Notes under the pieces: model-generated
Databases searched by the model: none
The model's input: only the letters and a program-made list of their open reading frames with translations
What the model was told of the DNA's origin: nothing
Shown here: positions 17,012-25,520 of the stretch, piece by piece
How positions within the stretch are numbered: position 1 is the first letter of the stretch
Layout: each line of letters starts with the position of its first letter
From: an uncultured cyanobacterium
Lineage (GTDB): Bacteria; Cyanobacteriota; Cyanobacteriia; Cyanobacteriales; Nostocaceae
Direction: 5' to 3'
NCBI GenBank assembly: GCA_903903925.1
Contig: CAIVAU010000041.1
Coordinates: 1 to 33,684, forward strand
Length of the DNA stretch: 33,684 bases
Translations under genes and position numbers: made by a program

Positions 17012-18841
17012 ATGTCGCCAATATCATCTTCCAATCAACCAGAACAAGTAGAAAAGATGTCTTTACCGCGTACCAGCGAGTCCGAGTGGTTGAAAAAGAT
17101 TCGTCATACCGCTTCCCATGTCATGGCGATGGCAGTACAAAAGCTGTTTCCCAAGGCGCAAGTCACAATCGGTCCTTGGATCGAAAACGGATTCTACTAT
17201 GACTTTGATCATCCAGAACCATTTACCGAAAAGGATCTGAAAACCATTTATAAAGAAATGGTGAAGATTATCAATCGGAAATTACCGGTTTTTCGGGAAG
17301 AAGTCAGCCGCGACGAAGCTGAACGCCGGATTAAGAAAATTAACGAACCTTACAAGTTAGAAATCCTAGCAGATATCAAAGAGGAACCAATCACGGTTTA
17401 CCATTTAGGGGATGAATGGTGGGATTTGTGTGCAGGACCTCATTTGGAAAATACTAGCGAACTCGATGCGAAAGCAATTGAATTAGAAAGTGTCGCAGGC
17501 GCTTACTGGCGTGGGGACGAAACTAAGGCGCAACTGCAACGCATTTACGCCACCGCTTGGGAAACGCCAGAACAGTTGGCTGAGTACAAGCGGCGAAAGG
17601 AAGAAGCACTGCGGCGAGACCACAGAAAACTAGGTAAGGAATTGGGATTATTTATATTCTCTGACCTAGTGGGTCCAGGCTTACCTTTGTGGACTCCTAA
17701 AGGAACGTTGTTGCGGAGTCTTTTGGAAGATTTCCTCAAGCAGGAACAGCTGAAACGAGGTTATTTGCCGGTGGTAACGCCTCATATTGCCAGAGTGGAT
17801 TTATTTAAAACCTCTGGACACTGGCAGAAATATAAGGACGATATGTTCCCTTTGATGGCAGAAGATGAGGAAGCTGCGGCTCTTGAACAAGGCTTTGTTC
17901 TGAAGCCAATGAATTGCCCCTTCCATATCCAAATATACAAGGGTGAGTTGCGCTCATACCGCGAGTTACCGATGCGACTAGCGGAATTTGGCACTGTTTA
18001 TCGCTATGAGCAATCTGGCGAATTAGGCGGTTTAACGCGGGTGCGGGGTTTTACGGTGGATGATTCCCACCTGTTTGTCACGCCAGAACAGCTTGAGGCA
18101 GAATTCCTCAGCGTAGTAGATTTGACTTTGGCGGTGTTTAAGAGTCTGCAACTGAAGAATTTTAAAGCTAGACTGAGTTTCCGGGACCCAGCTAGCGATA
18201 AGTATATTGGTTCTGATGAAGCGTGGGAAAAAGCCCAAGGAGCAATTCGTCGGGCGGTGGAAAAGTTGGGAATGGATCACTTTGAGGGGATTGGGGAAGC
18301 AGCGTTTTACGGGCCTAAACTCGATTTTATCTTCCAGGATGCCCTAGAGCGGGAGTGGCAACTAGGAACTGCTCAGGTCGATTATATCTTACCTGAAAGG
18401 TTTGATTTGGAGTATGTCGCTGAAGACGGTTCTCGCCAACGCCCAGTGATGATTCATCGTGCGCCTTTTGGTTCCCTCGAACGACTCATCGGTATTTTGA
18501 TTGAGGAGTATGCTGGAGATTTCCCCTTGTGGTTAGCGCCAGTACAAGCGAGGTTGCTAGCGGTGAGTGACGCACAACTCGATTTGGCTAAAGATGTTGC
18601 GGCGAAGATGAAAGCTATCGGGATACGCGCTGAGGCGGATACCACTGGCGATCGCCTCCCGAAAATGATCCGCAATGCTGAGAAAGAAAAAATCCCTGTG
18701 ATGGTAGTGGTAGGTCCGAAGGAAGTTGAAACCAATACTCTGAGTATCCGCACTCGCGCCTCTGGAGAGTTGGGGGCTATTCCTGTAGATGAAGTGTTGC
18801 AAAAGATGAAGGATGCGATCGCCAACTTCCAGAATTTTTAA
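17012..18841 (+). CDS. thrS: Threonyl-tRNA synthetase without TGS domain
   Basis: A 609-residue class II synthetase that charges tRNA-Thr. The N-terminal editing domain shows HTASH (32-36) and LCAGPH (139-144). In the catalytic core the zinc ligands Cys302 (MNCPFH), His353 (DDSHLF) and His482 (MIHRAPFGSLERL) are all present, with RVRGFTVDD as motif 2. The C-terminal anticodon domain (about 505-605) begins PLWLAPVQARLLAVSD. Compared with the E. coli enzyme (642 residues) the N-terminal TGS/N1 domain is missing, so the protein begins almost directly with the editing domain. Start: ATG 17012; ATG 17057 (MSLPRTSESEW) is also possible, since the first 15 residues look unconserved. The gene stands alone. 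Confidence 0.96.
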   Translation: MSPISSSNQPEQVEKMSLPRTSESEWLKKIRHTASHVMAMAVQKLFPKAQVTIGPWIENGFYYDFDHPEPFTEKDLKTIYKEMVKIINRKLPVFREEVSRDEAERRIKKINEPYKLEILADIKEEPITVYHLGDEWWDLCAGPHLENTSELDAKAIELESVAGAYWRGDETKAQLQRIYATAWETPEQLAEYKRRKEEALRRDHRKLGKELGLFIFSDLVGPGLPLWTPKGTLLRSLLEDFLKQEQLKRGYLPVVTPHIARVDLFKTSGHWQKYKDDMFPLMAEDEEAAALEQGFVLKPMNCPFHIQIYKGELRSYRELPMRLAEFGTVYRYEQSGELGGLTRVRGFTVDDSHLFVTPEQLEAEFLSVVDLTLAVFKSLQLKNFKARLSFRDPASDKYIGSDEAWEKAQGAIRRAVEKLGMDHFEGIGEAAFYGPKLDFIFQDALEREWQLGTAQVDYILPERFDLEYVAEDGSRQRPVMIHRAPFGSLERLIGILIEEYAGDFPLWLAPVQARLLAVSDAQLDLAKDVAAKMKAIGIRAEADTTGDRLPKMIRNAEKEKIPVMVVVGPKEVETNTLSIRTRASGELGAIPVDEVLQKMKDAIANFQNF

Positions 18842-18898
18842 CAACAGCACCTTAATTCCCCTTTTTTTAATCGGTAGCTCTATTACCTCAAAAAGATA

Positions 18899-18918
18899 GT
18901 ACTATTGTACTGTAGTAC
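18899..18918. promoter_or_regulatory. Candidate toxin-antitoxin operator
   Basis: GTACTA (18899-18904) and TAGTAC (18913-18918) form an inverted repeat with the extra internal GTAC, about 70 bp before the antitoxin start. It is a plausible autoregulatory operator; prediction only. Confidence 0.4.
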
Positions 18919-18986
18919 ATACTTACCCATATTCAAGCTATCTGCTATGAGTTTGGGCTTATGAGGTTTAAACTAAAAACAAGGCC

Positions 18987-19175
18987 ATGTGTAAAACAAA
19001 AGAAAAAGTCAAATCTTTGTTGAATAAATTACCCGATGATTGCTCAATTGAAGATGTCCAATATCATTTGTACGTAATCGATAAAGTCTGTCATGGATTG
19101 GAAGTAGCAGACACTGAAGGCACAATTGCACAGAAAGAAGCTGAAAACCGTTTGAGCAAATGGCTTATCAAGTAG
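18987..19175 (+). CDS. Antitoxin of ParE/RelE-type pair
   Basis: A 62-residue acidic-basic protein (MCKTKEKVKSLLNKLPDDCS, then IEDVQYHLYVIDKVCHGLEV and KEAENRLSKWLIK). The sequence LLNKLPDDCSIEDVQYHLYVIDKV, followed by a glycine- or glutamate-rich linker and an RLSKW tail, is typical of small cyanobacterial antitoxins partnered with RelE/ParE toxins. Its last 16 nt overlap the toxin gene, so translation is probably coupled. Expected role: neutralise the toxin and repress the operon through the palindrome upstream. Confidence 0.85.
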   Translation: MCKTKEKVKSLLNKLPDDCSIEDVQYHLYVIDKVCHGLEVADTEGTIAQKEAENRLSKWLIK

Positions 19176-19450
19176 TGTGGTCTCCCAAAGCGTTAGAAGA
19201 TTTAGAAGCAATTGCTACATATATCTCTCGTGACTCGGCTTCTTATGCTGCGTCGGTGGTCAACAAAATACTTGAAGTAACTCGCCACTTGAGTCACTTT
19301 CCTTTTTCCGGTCGAATTGTCCCAGAGTTTAGTGAAGATGCGATTAGAGAACAGTTTGCGTATAGTTACCGAATTATTTATAGAATTCATCGCCAAAATG
19401 TCACTGTTGCAGCAGTGATTTATGGCAAAAGATTATTGGATAAATTATAG
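19160..19450 (+). CDS. ParE/RelE superfamily toxin
   Basis: A 96-residue protein with the compact ParE/RelE fold: YQVVWSPKALEDLEAIATYI, then the helix to LEVTRHLSHFPFSGRIVPEF, then IREQFAYSYRIIYRIHRQNVTVAAVIYGKRLL. The basic and aromatic residues in the last strands (YRIIYRI, IYGKR) are those expected in the family. Whether it inhibits gyrase (ParE) or cleaves mRNA (RelE) cannot be told from sequence; IPxxGRxVPE-like text favours the ParE/RelE cyanobacterial branch. It overlaps the antitoxin gene by 16 nt and converges with the MntP-like gene, 31 bp apart. Confidence 0.93.
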   Translation: MAYQVVWSPKALEDLEAIATYISRDSASYAASVVNKILEVTRHLSHFPFSGRIVPEFSEDAIREQFAYSYRIIYRIHRQNVTVAAVIYGKRLLDKL

Positions 19451-19481
19451 GATGATTGGGATCAATATCCTAACCAGTCCC

Positions 19482-20120
19482 CTAAGTAAGGTATTCATAT
19501 ATTCCTATACATATAATCAAACATGCCGAAATGATTCCTGCCCATTTTCCCGACATTTTTGCCGAGGACTTTTCACCCAGAAAATATCCTAAGATAACCA
19601 CTAATATACTCAATATAAATGCCAAAAAAGTTGTAAGAGTAACATTCAAGCCAGAGATTCCACCTCCTATACCGCTAGCTACGTTATTGATTGTTACAGC
19701 AAATGCTAAAGTTATAGATTCTTTAACATCAATGGTGCGAGAGTCGTCTAAATCTGCTTTTTCTGGTTTTTCTATAAAGGTGTTGTAAGAAAGGTCATTA
19801 TCAGAGAAATCAGAGAATTTTTTGCTTCGATTTCTTTTTTCTCGTCTTTCTATCCTTAATGTATCCCATAGACTCCAAATTCCCAGAGCTACCAGAACAC
19901 CACTCCCCAGCAAATTAGCTACATGTGCCGATAAAAACCTACTAATAATTTCTCCTACTGTCATAGAACAATATGTCCCTGAGGCAGAAACTACAGCAAT
20001 AACTAAGTTACTAAATATACCTATTTTTATTTTTTTGACACCATAGGCAACACCTACAGCAAAGTTATCAACATTAGATGATACTGCAAGGAAAAACGAA
20101 GATAGGAGATGCCCTGCCAT
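19482..20120 (-). CDS. MntP/YtaF-like membrane protein
   Basis: A 212-residue integral membrane protein with about six membrane segments in two halves separated by a charged loop (about 90-130, rich in Lys/Arg then Asp/Glu). The first half has SSNVDNFAVGVAYGVKK and the second AVTINNVASGIGGGISG, the repeated Asn/Asp motif typical of the MntP (manganese efflux) and YtaF families. It may export Mn2+ or another divalent cation at the plasma membrane; the substrate is inferred. The second repeat has Asn-Asn where Mn exporters usually keep an acidic residue. The gene is monocistronic, with no visible metal riboswitch upstream. Confidence 0.82.
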   Translation of the reverse strand: MAGHLLSSFFLAVSSNVDNFAVGVAYGVKKIKIGIFSNLVIAVVSASGTYCSMTVGEIISRFLSAHVANLLGSGVLVALGIWSLWDTLRIERREKRNRSKKFSDFSDNDLSYNTFIEKPEKADLDDSRTIDVKESITLAFAVTINNVASGIGGGISGLNVTLTTFLAFILSILVVILGYFLGEKSSAKMSGKWAGIISACLIICIGIYEYLT

Positions 20121-20245
20121 ATAAACACGCTATTTTAAGGTTTGCTCAAAGAACTATTTTAGACTACATTGTTACATTTTTTAACTTTTTGATGTGGCTT
20201 GTCATGTGACGATGGTTGTTCCAGTTTTTCTTCACCAGATAGCAC

Positions 20246-20288
20246 TTCTCAATGGAGTGCCTCACCGTGTATTGCACTCCATTGAGAA
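20246..20288. terminator. Perfect 15-bp inverted repeat after PEP-CTERM gene
   Basis: TTCTCAATGGAGTGC (20246-20260) pairs perfectly with GCACTCCATTGAGAA (20274-20288) around a 13-nt loop, 31 bp past the stop of the minus-strand PEP-CTERM gene. No clear T-run follows on the minus strand, so it may terminate weakly or protect the 3' end. Confidence 0.6.
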
Positions 20289-20319
20289 TTCTATTTAGTT
20301 ACGCGCCAGCGGTACTGGA

Positions 20320-20889
20320 TTAAGCTTTGACCTTGATTGACTCTACTTGCTGACGCTTCTTGCTCAGCAAGCCGATGCTAGTAGCGAATATTGTACCGAC
20401 AATAGAGAGGGGTTCAGGAATGGGTTGACTCTGAAAATAACTGACTGTACCCACCTGTGTTCCAGATTCTCCGTTGTCACTAACATTGTTATAAAATTTT
20501 GCACCTCCTGTATATGGCTCATTGATATGATCAGCTATGTAAAACTGATTGTGGACTAGATAATTCAAGCCCAAAAGACTTCCATTATCAAAGCTTAAAA
20601 GGGGAACACCTAAACCATAACCAGTATCACTCTTTTCAGTATAGGTAGTACCCAAGTAATTAAATAAGATGGATAATCCTTGGGAAACCCCTATGCTCTC
20701 AGAACCTTTTCCTGTGAGGGTCGAGTCATCGTAACTGAAAAAACCATGATACTGACCTACATGTATCCCAGAAGTCACGTCCGCAGTGAAAGTATAGTTA
20801 ATTACCTCGGCGTGAGCTGCGGAAATGGCACAACCACTACTGAAACCCACAGCAACGGCAGCTATCGCCAATTGATACCTTTTTTTCAT
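20320..20889 (-). CDS. PEP-CTERM sorting domain protein
   Basis: A 189-residue exported protein. It has a signal peptide at MKKRYQLAIAAVAVGFSSGC, with cleavage probably after AHA near residue 27, then a beta-rich mature part (INYTFTADVTSGIHVGQYHG onward). A C-terminal sorting signal follows: PIPEP at about 156-160, a hydrophobic segment LSIVGTIFATSIGLLS, and a basic end KKRQQ. Such proteins are processed by an exosortase and placed at the cell surface or in the matrix; no exosortase gene is in the window. The function of the mature domain is unknown. A perfect hairpin follows the gene. Confidence 0.9.
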   Translation of the reverse strand: MKKRYQLAIAAVAVGFSSGCAISAAHAEVINYTFTADVTSGIHVGQYHGFFSYDDSTLTGKGSESIGVSQGLSILFNYLGTTYTEKSDTGYGLGVPLLSFDNGSLLGLNYLVHNQFYIADHINEPYTGGAKFYNNVSDNGESGTQVGTVSYFQSQPIPEPLSIVGTIFATSIGLLSKKRQQVESIKVKA

Positions 20890-21059
20890 ATCTTGCCCTG
20901 CTTTCTTGATATGGTTTGCACAATTACCATTGGCAGAACACCCTCAACAGTAGTTGTAAATTGTACTGTGATTTCTAAGTGAAGTTAGGAGCAATTCTTC
21001 ATCAAAACTTTTTGGAAATCATCAGAATTTAAAGTTCACGTTAAGCTTTTAAGAAACAA

Positions 21060-21103
21060 GAGGGAGCAGGGAGCAGGGAGCAGGGAGCAGGGAGTAGGGA
21101 GTA
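21060..21103 (+). repeat. GGGAGCA heptamer array
   Basis: About six units of GGGAGCA, the last ones GGGAGTA, lie between the PEP-CTERM gene start and the 3' end of the MFS transporter gene. The rest of this 270-bp gap shows nothing recognisable. Confidence 0.9.
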
Positions 21104-21159
21104 TTTAAGGAGGTGTTTCTGACCTTCATAACGGGTGGTACGCAGCCAGTGGGTCGCTT

Positions 21160-22791
21160 TCAATGAGCCCCTCCCGTAGAACCGCCTTTGACCTTTTTAG
21201 TAAAAAGTAGGGCAACACCACAGACTAGCAGTGCTATAGCCATGAAGTAAAAACAATCGTTGTAAGCCATGACATATGCCTCACGACGGATGACGTTGGC
21301 GATGCTTTGGAGAGCTTCATTGTGGGCGGTACTAGGATCTGCTCCTTGACTGATGAAGAACTGAGTCATTTGATCAATTCGTTGCTGGGTTCGAGGGCTA
21401 TAAGATGTGATCGCCTCTCCTAGACGCTCCGAGTGAAATTGCTCCCGCCTAGTTAGCAGTGTGTCTAGGGCAGCAATCCCAACTGAGCCACCTAAGTTAC
21501 GGGCCATGTTAAATAAACCAGAGGCTGAGCCTGCCTGTTCTTTTTCAATATTTGCCGTAGCAATAGACGAAAGCGGTAAGATCATCAGGGGTTGTCCCAA
21601 GGCTCGGACAAGCTGCGACCATTTCAGTTCTTGAATAGCTGTATAGTGCGTCATCGTGGAGTTCATAAAGCACGAGATCGCAAAAATGCCAAACCCTACC
21701 GCAGCCATCCACCGAGGATCAAAGCGCTGCATGAGTTTAGGCACGAACGGGATGAGAAACAACTGTGGCACTCCCGACCACATGATCACCTCACCAATTT
21801 GCTGAGGACTGTAATCTTGGATCTGACCAAGATACAGAGGAATAATATAGACTGTGCCATAGAGGCCAAGTCCGAGGGCCAAACCAGCTATACTAGCGAT
21901 GCCAAAGTTACGCCGGATCAATAAGCGTAGATTGATAAAAGGTCTCTTGCGGGTTAGTTCAATCCAGAAGAAAAGAGTGAGAAAAATAGCAGCAACGATA
22001 GACAATTGCCTAATTGTTTTAGAACCAAACCAGTCCCAGCGCTCTCCTTCTTCTAAAATAACTTCTAGAGAACCTAAACCGATCGCCATAGAAACGATGC
22101 CCAACCAATCGCCTCCCTTCAATCGGTTCAGTTGTAAAGGCTGAGGATCAATAGCGTACAAAACTATGGCGACCAGTAGGATTCCTGGAATGATATTCAA
22201 GTAGAAGTTGTACTGCCAGCTAAAGTTATCCGTCAGCCACCCCCCAATTGTCGGACCAATTGAGGGTGCAAAGGTAGCTGTTACCGAAAACATTGCCAGC
22301 CCAATGGACTGTTTAGCTGGTGGTAAGGTCGTGAGTACGATCGTAAAAGCCATGGGAATCAGCACGCCCCCTGTGAATCCTTGACCAGCGCGGAATACAA
22401 TCATCTCCCCGAGACTAGTGGCAAAAGCACAGCATAAGGAAAAGATGATAAACAGGATGGAATTTACGACCAGATACCATCGCACAGAAAACACTTGCGA
22501 TAGCCACCCAGTTAGCGGAATAGTCACAATCTCAGCTACTAGATAAGAGGTGGAGATCCAAGAACCTTCATCTGTTGAAGCACCTAGTGCCCCAGAAATT
22601 TGTTGCAGAGAAGAGTTAGTAATCTGAATATCCAAAACCGCCATGAATGCACCCAACATAGCGCCAAAAAGACCAATCCAGGTTTTTATAGGAACCTCAT
22701 CGGACATTGGCGATTGACTAGGCGGCTGTTGACTTTGCTTGTTAACTGCTGTTTGATTAGCCACAGTGTTTTTATTGATGACTTGATTCAT
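21160..22791 (-). CDS. DHA2 family MFS multidrug exporter (EmrB/QacA type)
   Basis: A 543-residue inner-membrane transporter with a polar N-terminal tail (about 35 residues rich in Gln, Asn and Ser) and about 14 membrane segments. The first segment carries the DHA2 signature LDIQITNSSLQQISGALGAS, and STSYLVAEIVTIPLTGWLSQ follows. FRAGQGFTGGVLIPMAF is motif B/C-like, and the central loop reads TRKRPFINLRLL. It should use the proton gradient to export drugs, toxins or metabolites; the substrate is unknown. EmrB-type pumps work with an EmrA/HlyD adaptor, which is usually encoded beside them but is absent here: the upstream neighbour is a truncated lipoprotein gene on the other strand. Confidence 0.93.
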   Translation of the reverse strand: MNQVINKNTVANQTAVNKQSQQPPSQSPMSDEVPIKTWIGLFGAMLGAFMAVLDIQITNSSLQQISGALGASTDEGSWISTSYLVAEIVTIPLTGWLSQVFSVRWYLVVNSILFIIFSLCCAFATSLGEMIVFRAGQGFTGGVLIPMAFTIVLTTLPPAKQSIGLAMFSVTATFAPSIGPTIGGWLTDNFSWQYNFYLNIIPGILLVAIVLYAIDPQPLQLNRLKGGDWLGIVSMAIGLGSLEVILEEGERWDWFGSKTIRQLSIVAAIFLTLFFWIELTRKRPFINLRLLIRRNFGIASIAGLALGLGLYGTVYIIPLYLGQIQDYSPQQIGEVIMWSGVPQLFLIPFVPKLMQRFDPRWMAAVGFGIFAISCFMNSTMTHYTAIQELKWSQLVRALGQPLMILPLSSIATANIEKEQAGSASGLFNMARNLGGSVGIAALDTLLTRREQFHSERLGEAITSYSPRTQQRIDQMTQFFISQGADPSTAHNEALQSIANVIRREAYVMAYNDCFYFMAIALLVCGVALLFTKKVKGGSTGGAH

Positions 22792-23066
22792 GTCTACGAG
22801 TTTTCACGTAACTTTTCAACGTCTAATCACCAATCTTGAAATATCTTCCAATACATAGTAAGCAAGCTAGGCATGATAAAGATTTCTCCGGTTCCATGTC
22901 TTTTTATTATCGACAGCCGGATAACTTACAACTTCATCCTTACAGCTTTTCTTGCCTCTACTCAAAGGATGATTTAGTGTTAAGTCAGTTTGCCCTAAGG
23001 TATGTTAAAACTACGAAAATAAGATTGATAAAATTAAGTGTTACTACTTAAACCTTGGAAGCCTAT

Positions 23067-23258
23067 ATGAACCAACAAAAACCCTACTGGGATAGTATTT
23101 TTCGCATCAACCGTCGCAGAGTACTCCAATATGGATTGCTGACACCTGGCACTGGTATTGTAACTGCCTGTTCTAATAGTAGTGACAAACCTTCCGAGGT
23201 TTCTCCTTCTTCTAGTCCCATTGGTCAGAGTCAGGAGTCAGAAGTCAGAATTTATTAG
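23067..23258 (+). pseudogene. Truncated lipoprotein, N-terminal fragment
   Basis: From ATG 23067, 63 codons remain. The fragment has a twin-arginine-type motif (NRRRVLQYG) before a hydrophobic stretch and a lipobox IVTAC, then a Ser/Pro-rich linker (NSSDKPSEVSPSSSP). This is the typical start of an exported solute-binding lipoprotein. At about 23226 the frame runs into heptamer repeats (GGTCAGAGTCAGGAGTCAG) and stops at 23256-23258, so the whole mature domain is missing. I think the gene was truncated by repeat DNA. The exact binding-protein family cannot be told. An upstream TTG at 23055 is a less likely start. Confidence 0.7.
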
Positions 23259-23349
23259 GGTTTGGTATCTGTCTTTAGGCTCTTGAGATATCTTGTTATC
23301 TGCCAATTGTTTAACAATTCTGACGGATGTATTCTGACTCCTGAATTCT
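23226..23349. mobile_element. MITE-like element bounded by heptamers
   Basis: Left-hand units GTCAGGAGTCAGAAGTCAG face TGACTCCTGAATTCTT on the right. The centre holds TTTGGTATCTGTCTTTAGG, found in reverse near 1224-1242, and AATTCTGACGGATGTATTCT (23316-23335), found in reverse at the kinase start (12041-12060). It follows the truncated lipoprotein fragment. Confidence 0.5.
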
Positions 23350-23397
23350 TACATTATGTTCTATAAATACTTAGTTGCACCCAACTCTAAAAAATAT

Positions 23398-25020
23398 TCA
23401 CCTAGCAACAGAAACTAAATCAGAAGCCTGAGAATTAGCCAATGATGGGGAAGTAAAAATACTGGAATATAAACTTGATGGTTGCTGATGAGCAACAACT
23501 GGTAGTACGTGGCGAGCATGGGCTGCGACTTCTACCGTCTTCACATCATAAGTCTGTGTCACAAATTTAGGATACAAACCAATACCGATGATGGGAATTA
23601 ACAGACAAGCCGTAATCAACAGTTCGCGGGGTTTGACATCTTGTACCACTGCATCCAAGACCAAATTTTCATCTTGCTTGCCGTAGAACACTTGACGCAG
23701 CATCGACAGAAGATAAATTGGAGTTAAAATCACGCCAACCGCGCTCAGCAATACAATGACAACTTTAAAGCTAGAACTATAAACATCACTTGTAGCAATA
23801 CCAAGAAACACCATTAACTCACCGACAAAGCCACTCATCCCTGGTAATGCCAGAGAAGCCATTGCACCAGTGGTAAATAGGGCAAATGTTCTGGGCATGA
23901 CCTTTGCCATACCACCCATTTGAGACATGATCAAGGTGTGGGTACGCTCGTAGGTTACGCCAGAGAGGAAGAACAAACAAGCTGCAATCAAACCGTGGGA
24001 AAGCATCTGTAGCACAGCGCCATTGATGCCAAGGTCTGTATAAGAGGCAATACCAATCAGCACAAACCCCATGTGGGCGATCGAAGAATATGCCAAACGT
24101 CGTTTCAGATTGGTTTGGGCAAAAGCACAGCACGCACCGTAAATAATATTTACCACACCCAAAATTGCCAGCACTGGGGCAAAGTAAACATGGGCATTGG
24201 GTAACATTTCCATGTTGATGCGGATCAGCGCATAACCACCCATCTTCAACAATACGCCAGCCAAAATCATTGAAACGGGTGCTGACGCTTCACCATGGGC
24301 ATCCGGTAGCCAAGTATGTAGCGGGAAAATTGGCAGTTTGACACCGAAGGCAATTAAAAAACCAGTGTAAGCCAGTAATTCTAAAGTTTTAGGATATTGC
24401 CTCATTCCCAGAGTTGCCATGTCGAAGGTAAAGGTATCTCCGGAGAACGCTATTGCAAAACCTGCCACCAAAATAAATATTGATGCAGCAGCAGTGTAAA
24501 GAATGAACTTGGTAGCTGCATAGCGGCGCTTTTGCCCTCCCCAAATAGAAATGAGCAGGTACACTGGCACCAACTCAATTTCCCACATCAGGAAGAACAA
24601 CAATAGATCCTGAGCAACAAATACACCAATCTGGGCACTGTACATTGCCAGCATCAGACCATAAAACAAACGCGGCTTGGTTGTTACCTTCCAAGCCGCG
24701 AATATTGCGAGGGTATTAATTAAACCTGTGAGCATCACCAGGGGCATCGATAACCCATCCACCGCTACAGACCAATTCAAACCCAACTGCGGAACCCAAG
24801 GATATTTTTCTACCAGTTGGAATGCATAACTTTGAAAATCGTAGCTTCGCCAAAAGGCATAAATCATTAACGCCAAGTCGGCGATCGCTATTCCCAGTGC
24901 ATACCAACGTACAGTTTTGCCCTCTTTATCCGGAACCAGGGGGATGGCTACAGCCGCCATCAGTGGCAATAGAATGATGGCTGTTAACCAAGGAAACTCA
25001 ATAGCATTCATCTGTGACAA
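23398..25020 (-). CDS. ndhD: NAD(P)H-quinone oxidoreductase subunit 4 (NdhD)
   Basis: A 540-residue, roughly 14-segment antiporter-like subunit of the thylakoid NDH-1 complex, which takes part in proton pumping during respiration and cyclic electron flow. Family hallmarks are [21 protein letters not shown] with the conserved Glu, [38 protein letters not shown] and [17 protein letters not shown]. The C-terminal 60 residues after [16 protein letters not shown] are polar and variable. The gene is alone on the minus strand; ndhF is not adjacent, so it resembles the respiratory/cyclic NdhD1/D2 type rather than the CO2-uptake D3/D4 operons. That subtype assignment is inferred from context. Confidence 0.96.
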   Translation of the reverse strand: MSQMNAIEFPWLTAIILLPLMAAVAIPLVPDKEGKTVRWYALGIAIADLALMIYAFWRSYDFQSYAFQLVEKYPWVPQLGLNWSVAVDGLSMPLVMLTGLINTLAIFAAWKVTTKPRLFYGLMLAMYSAQIGVFVAQDLLLFFLMWEIELVPVYLLISIWGGQKRRYAATKFILYTAAASIFILVAGFAIAFSGDTFTFDMATLGMRQYPKTLELLAYTGFLIAFGVKLPIFPLHTWLPDAHGEASAPVSMILAGVLLKMGGYALIRINMEMLPNAHVYFAPVLAILGVVNIIYGACCAFAQTNLKRRLAYSSIAHMGFVLIGIASYTDLGINGAVLQMLSHGLIAACLFFLSGVTYERTHTLIMSQMGGMAKVMPRTFALFTTGAMASLALPGMSGFVGELMVFLGIATSDVYSSSFKVVIVLLSAVGVILTPIYLLSMLRQVFYGKQDENLVLDAVVQDVKPRELLITACLLIPIIGIGLYPKFVTQTYDVKTVEVAAHARHVLPVVAHQQPSSLYSSIFTSPSLANSQASDLVSVAR

Positions 25021-25327
25021 TCAACGAAAATTATTTGGCATTTTATCTTTAAGTTACATTATATTAAGCACAGTTTAGTTTTGTAAACCTAATTTCTCCG
25101 AAAAAAAATCAAGTTTTTGTAAACTTGTGTTCAGAGGGAGCAGGGAGCAGGGAAGCAGGGGAGGCAAAACTCTTCAAGAGCCTCAATTTCTCCCCCTGCT
25201 CTTATACTGCTTGCCTCAACCAAGAAATTCCAAAACCTACGCAGTATTGGGGGGTAGGGGACAGGAACTTAAAGCCCACTTTTTTAAAAATGTATTTCCA
25301 GACGTGCAGTGAGGCAGTCTTCGACTA
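25021..25327. other. Intergenic region upstream of ndhD
   Basis: The first 110 bp are AT-rich and should hold the ndhD promoter. From 25134, GAGGGAGCAGGGAGCAGGG units face CTCCCCCTGCTCT near 25190-25201, another convergent pair of heptamer-type repeats. No coding frame is supported. Confidence 0.5.
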
Positions 25328-25334
25328 AGATGCC

Positions 25335-25516
25335 CATTCCCTGCTCCCTGCTCCCTATTCCCTATTCCCTATTCCCCTGCTCCCTGCTCCCTGCTCCCTG
25401 CTCCCTGCTCCCTATTCCCTGCTCCCTGCTCCCTGCTCCCTGCTCCCTGCTCCCTATTCCCTGCTCCCTGCTCCCTGCTCCCTGCTCCCTGCTCCCTGCT
25501 CCCTGCTCCCTGCTCC
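25335..25516 (+). repeat. Long CTCCCTG heptamer array (about 26 units)
   Basis: About 26 heptamers, mostly CTCCCTG, with interspersed ATTCCCT units. The array ends five bases before the stop codon of thrB (25523-25521, read on the minus strand). It is the longest array in the window. Confidence 0.96.
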
Positions 25517-25520
25517 CTCT

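Noticed and set aside
16690..17202. 170-residue plus-strand frame before thrS
   Set aside because: Its composition is not protein-like and it overlaps thrS by about 190 bp in another frame.
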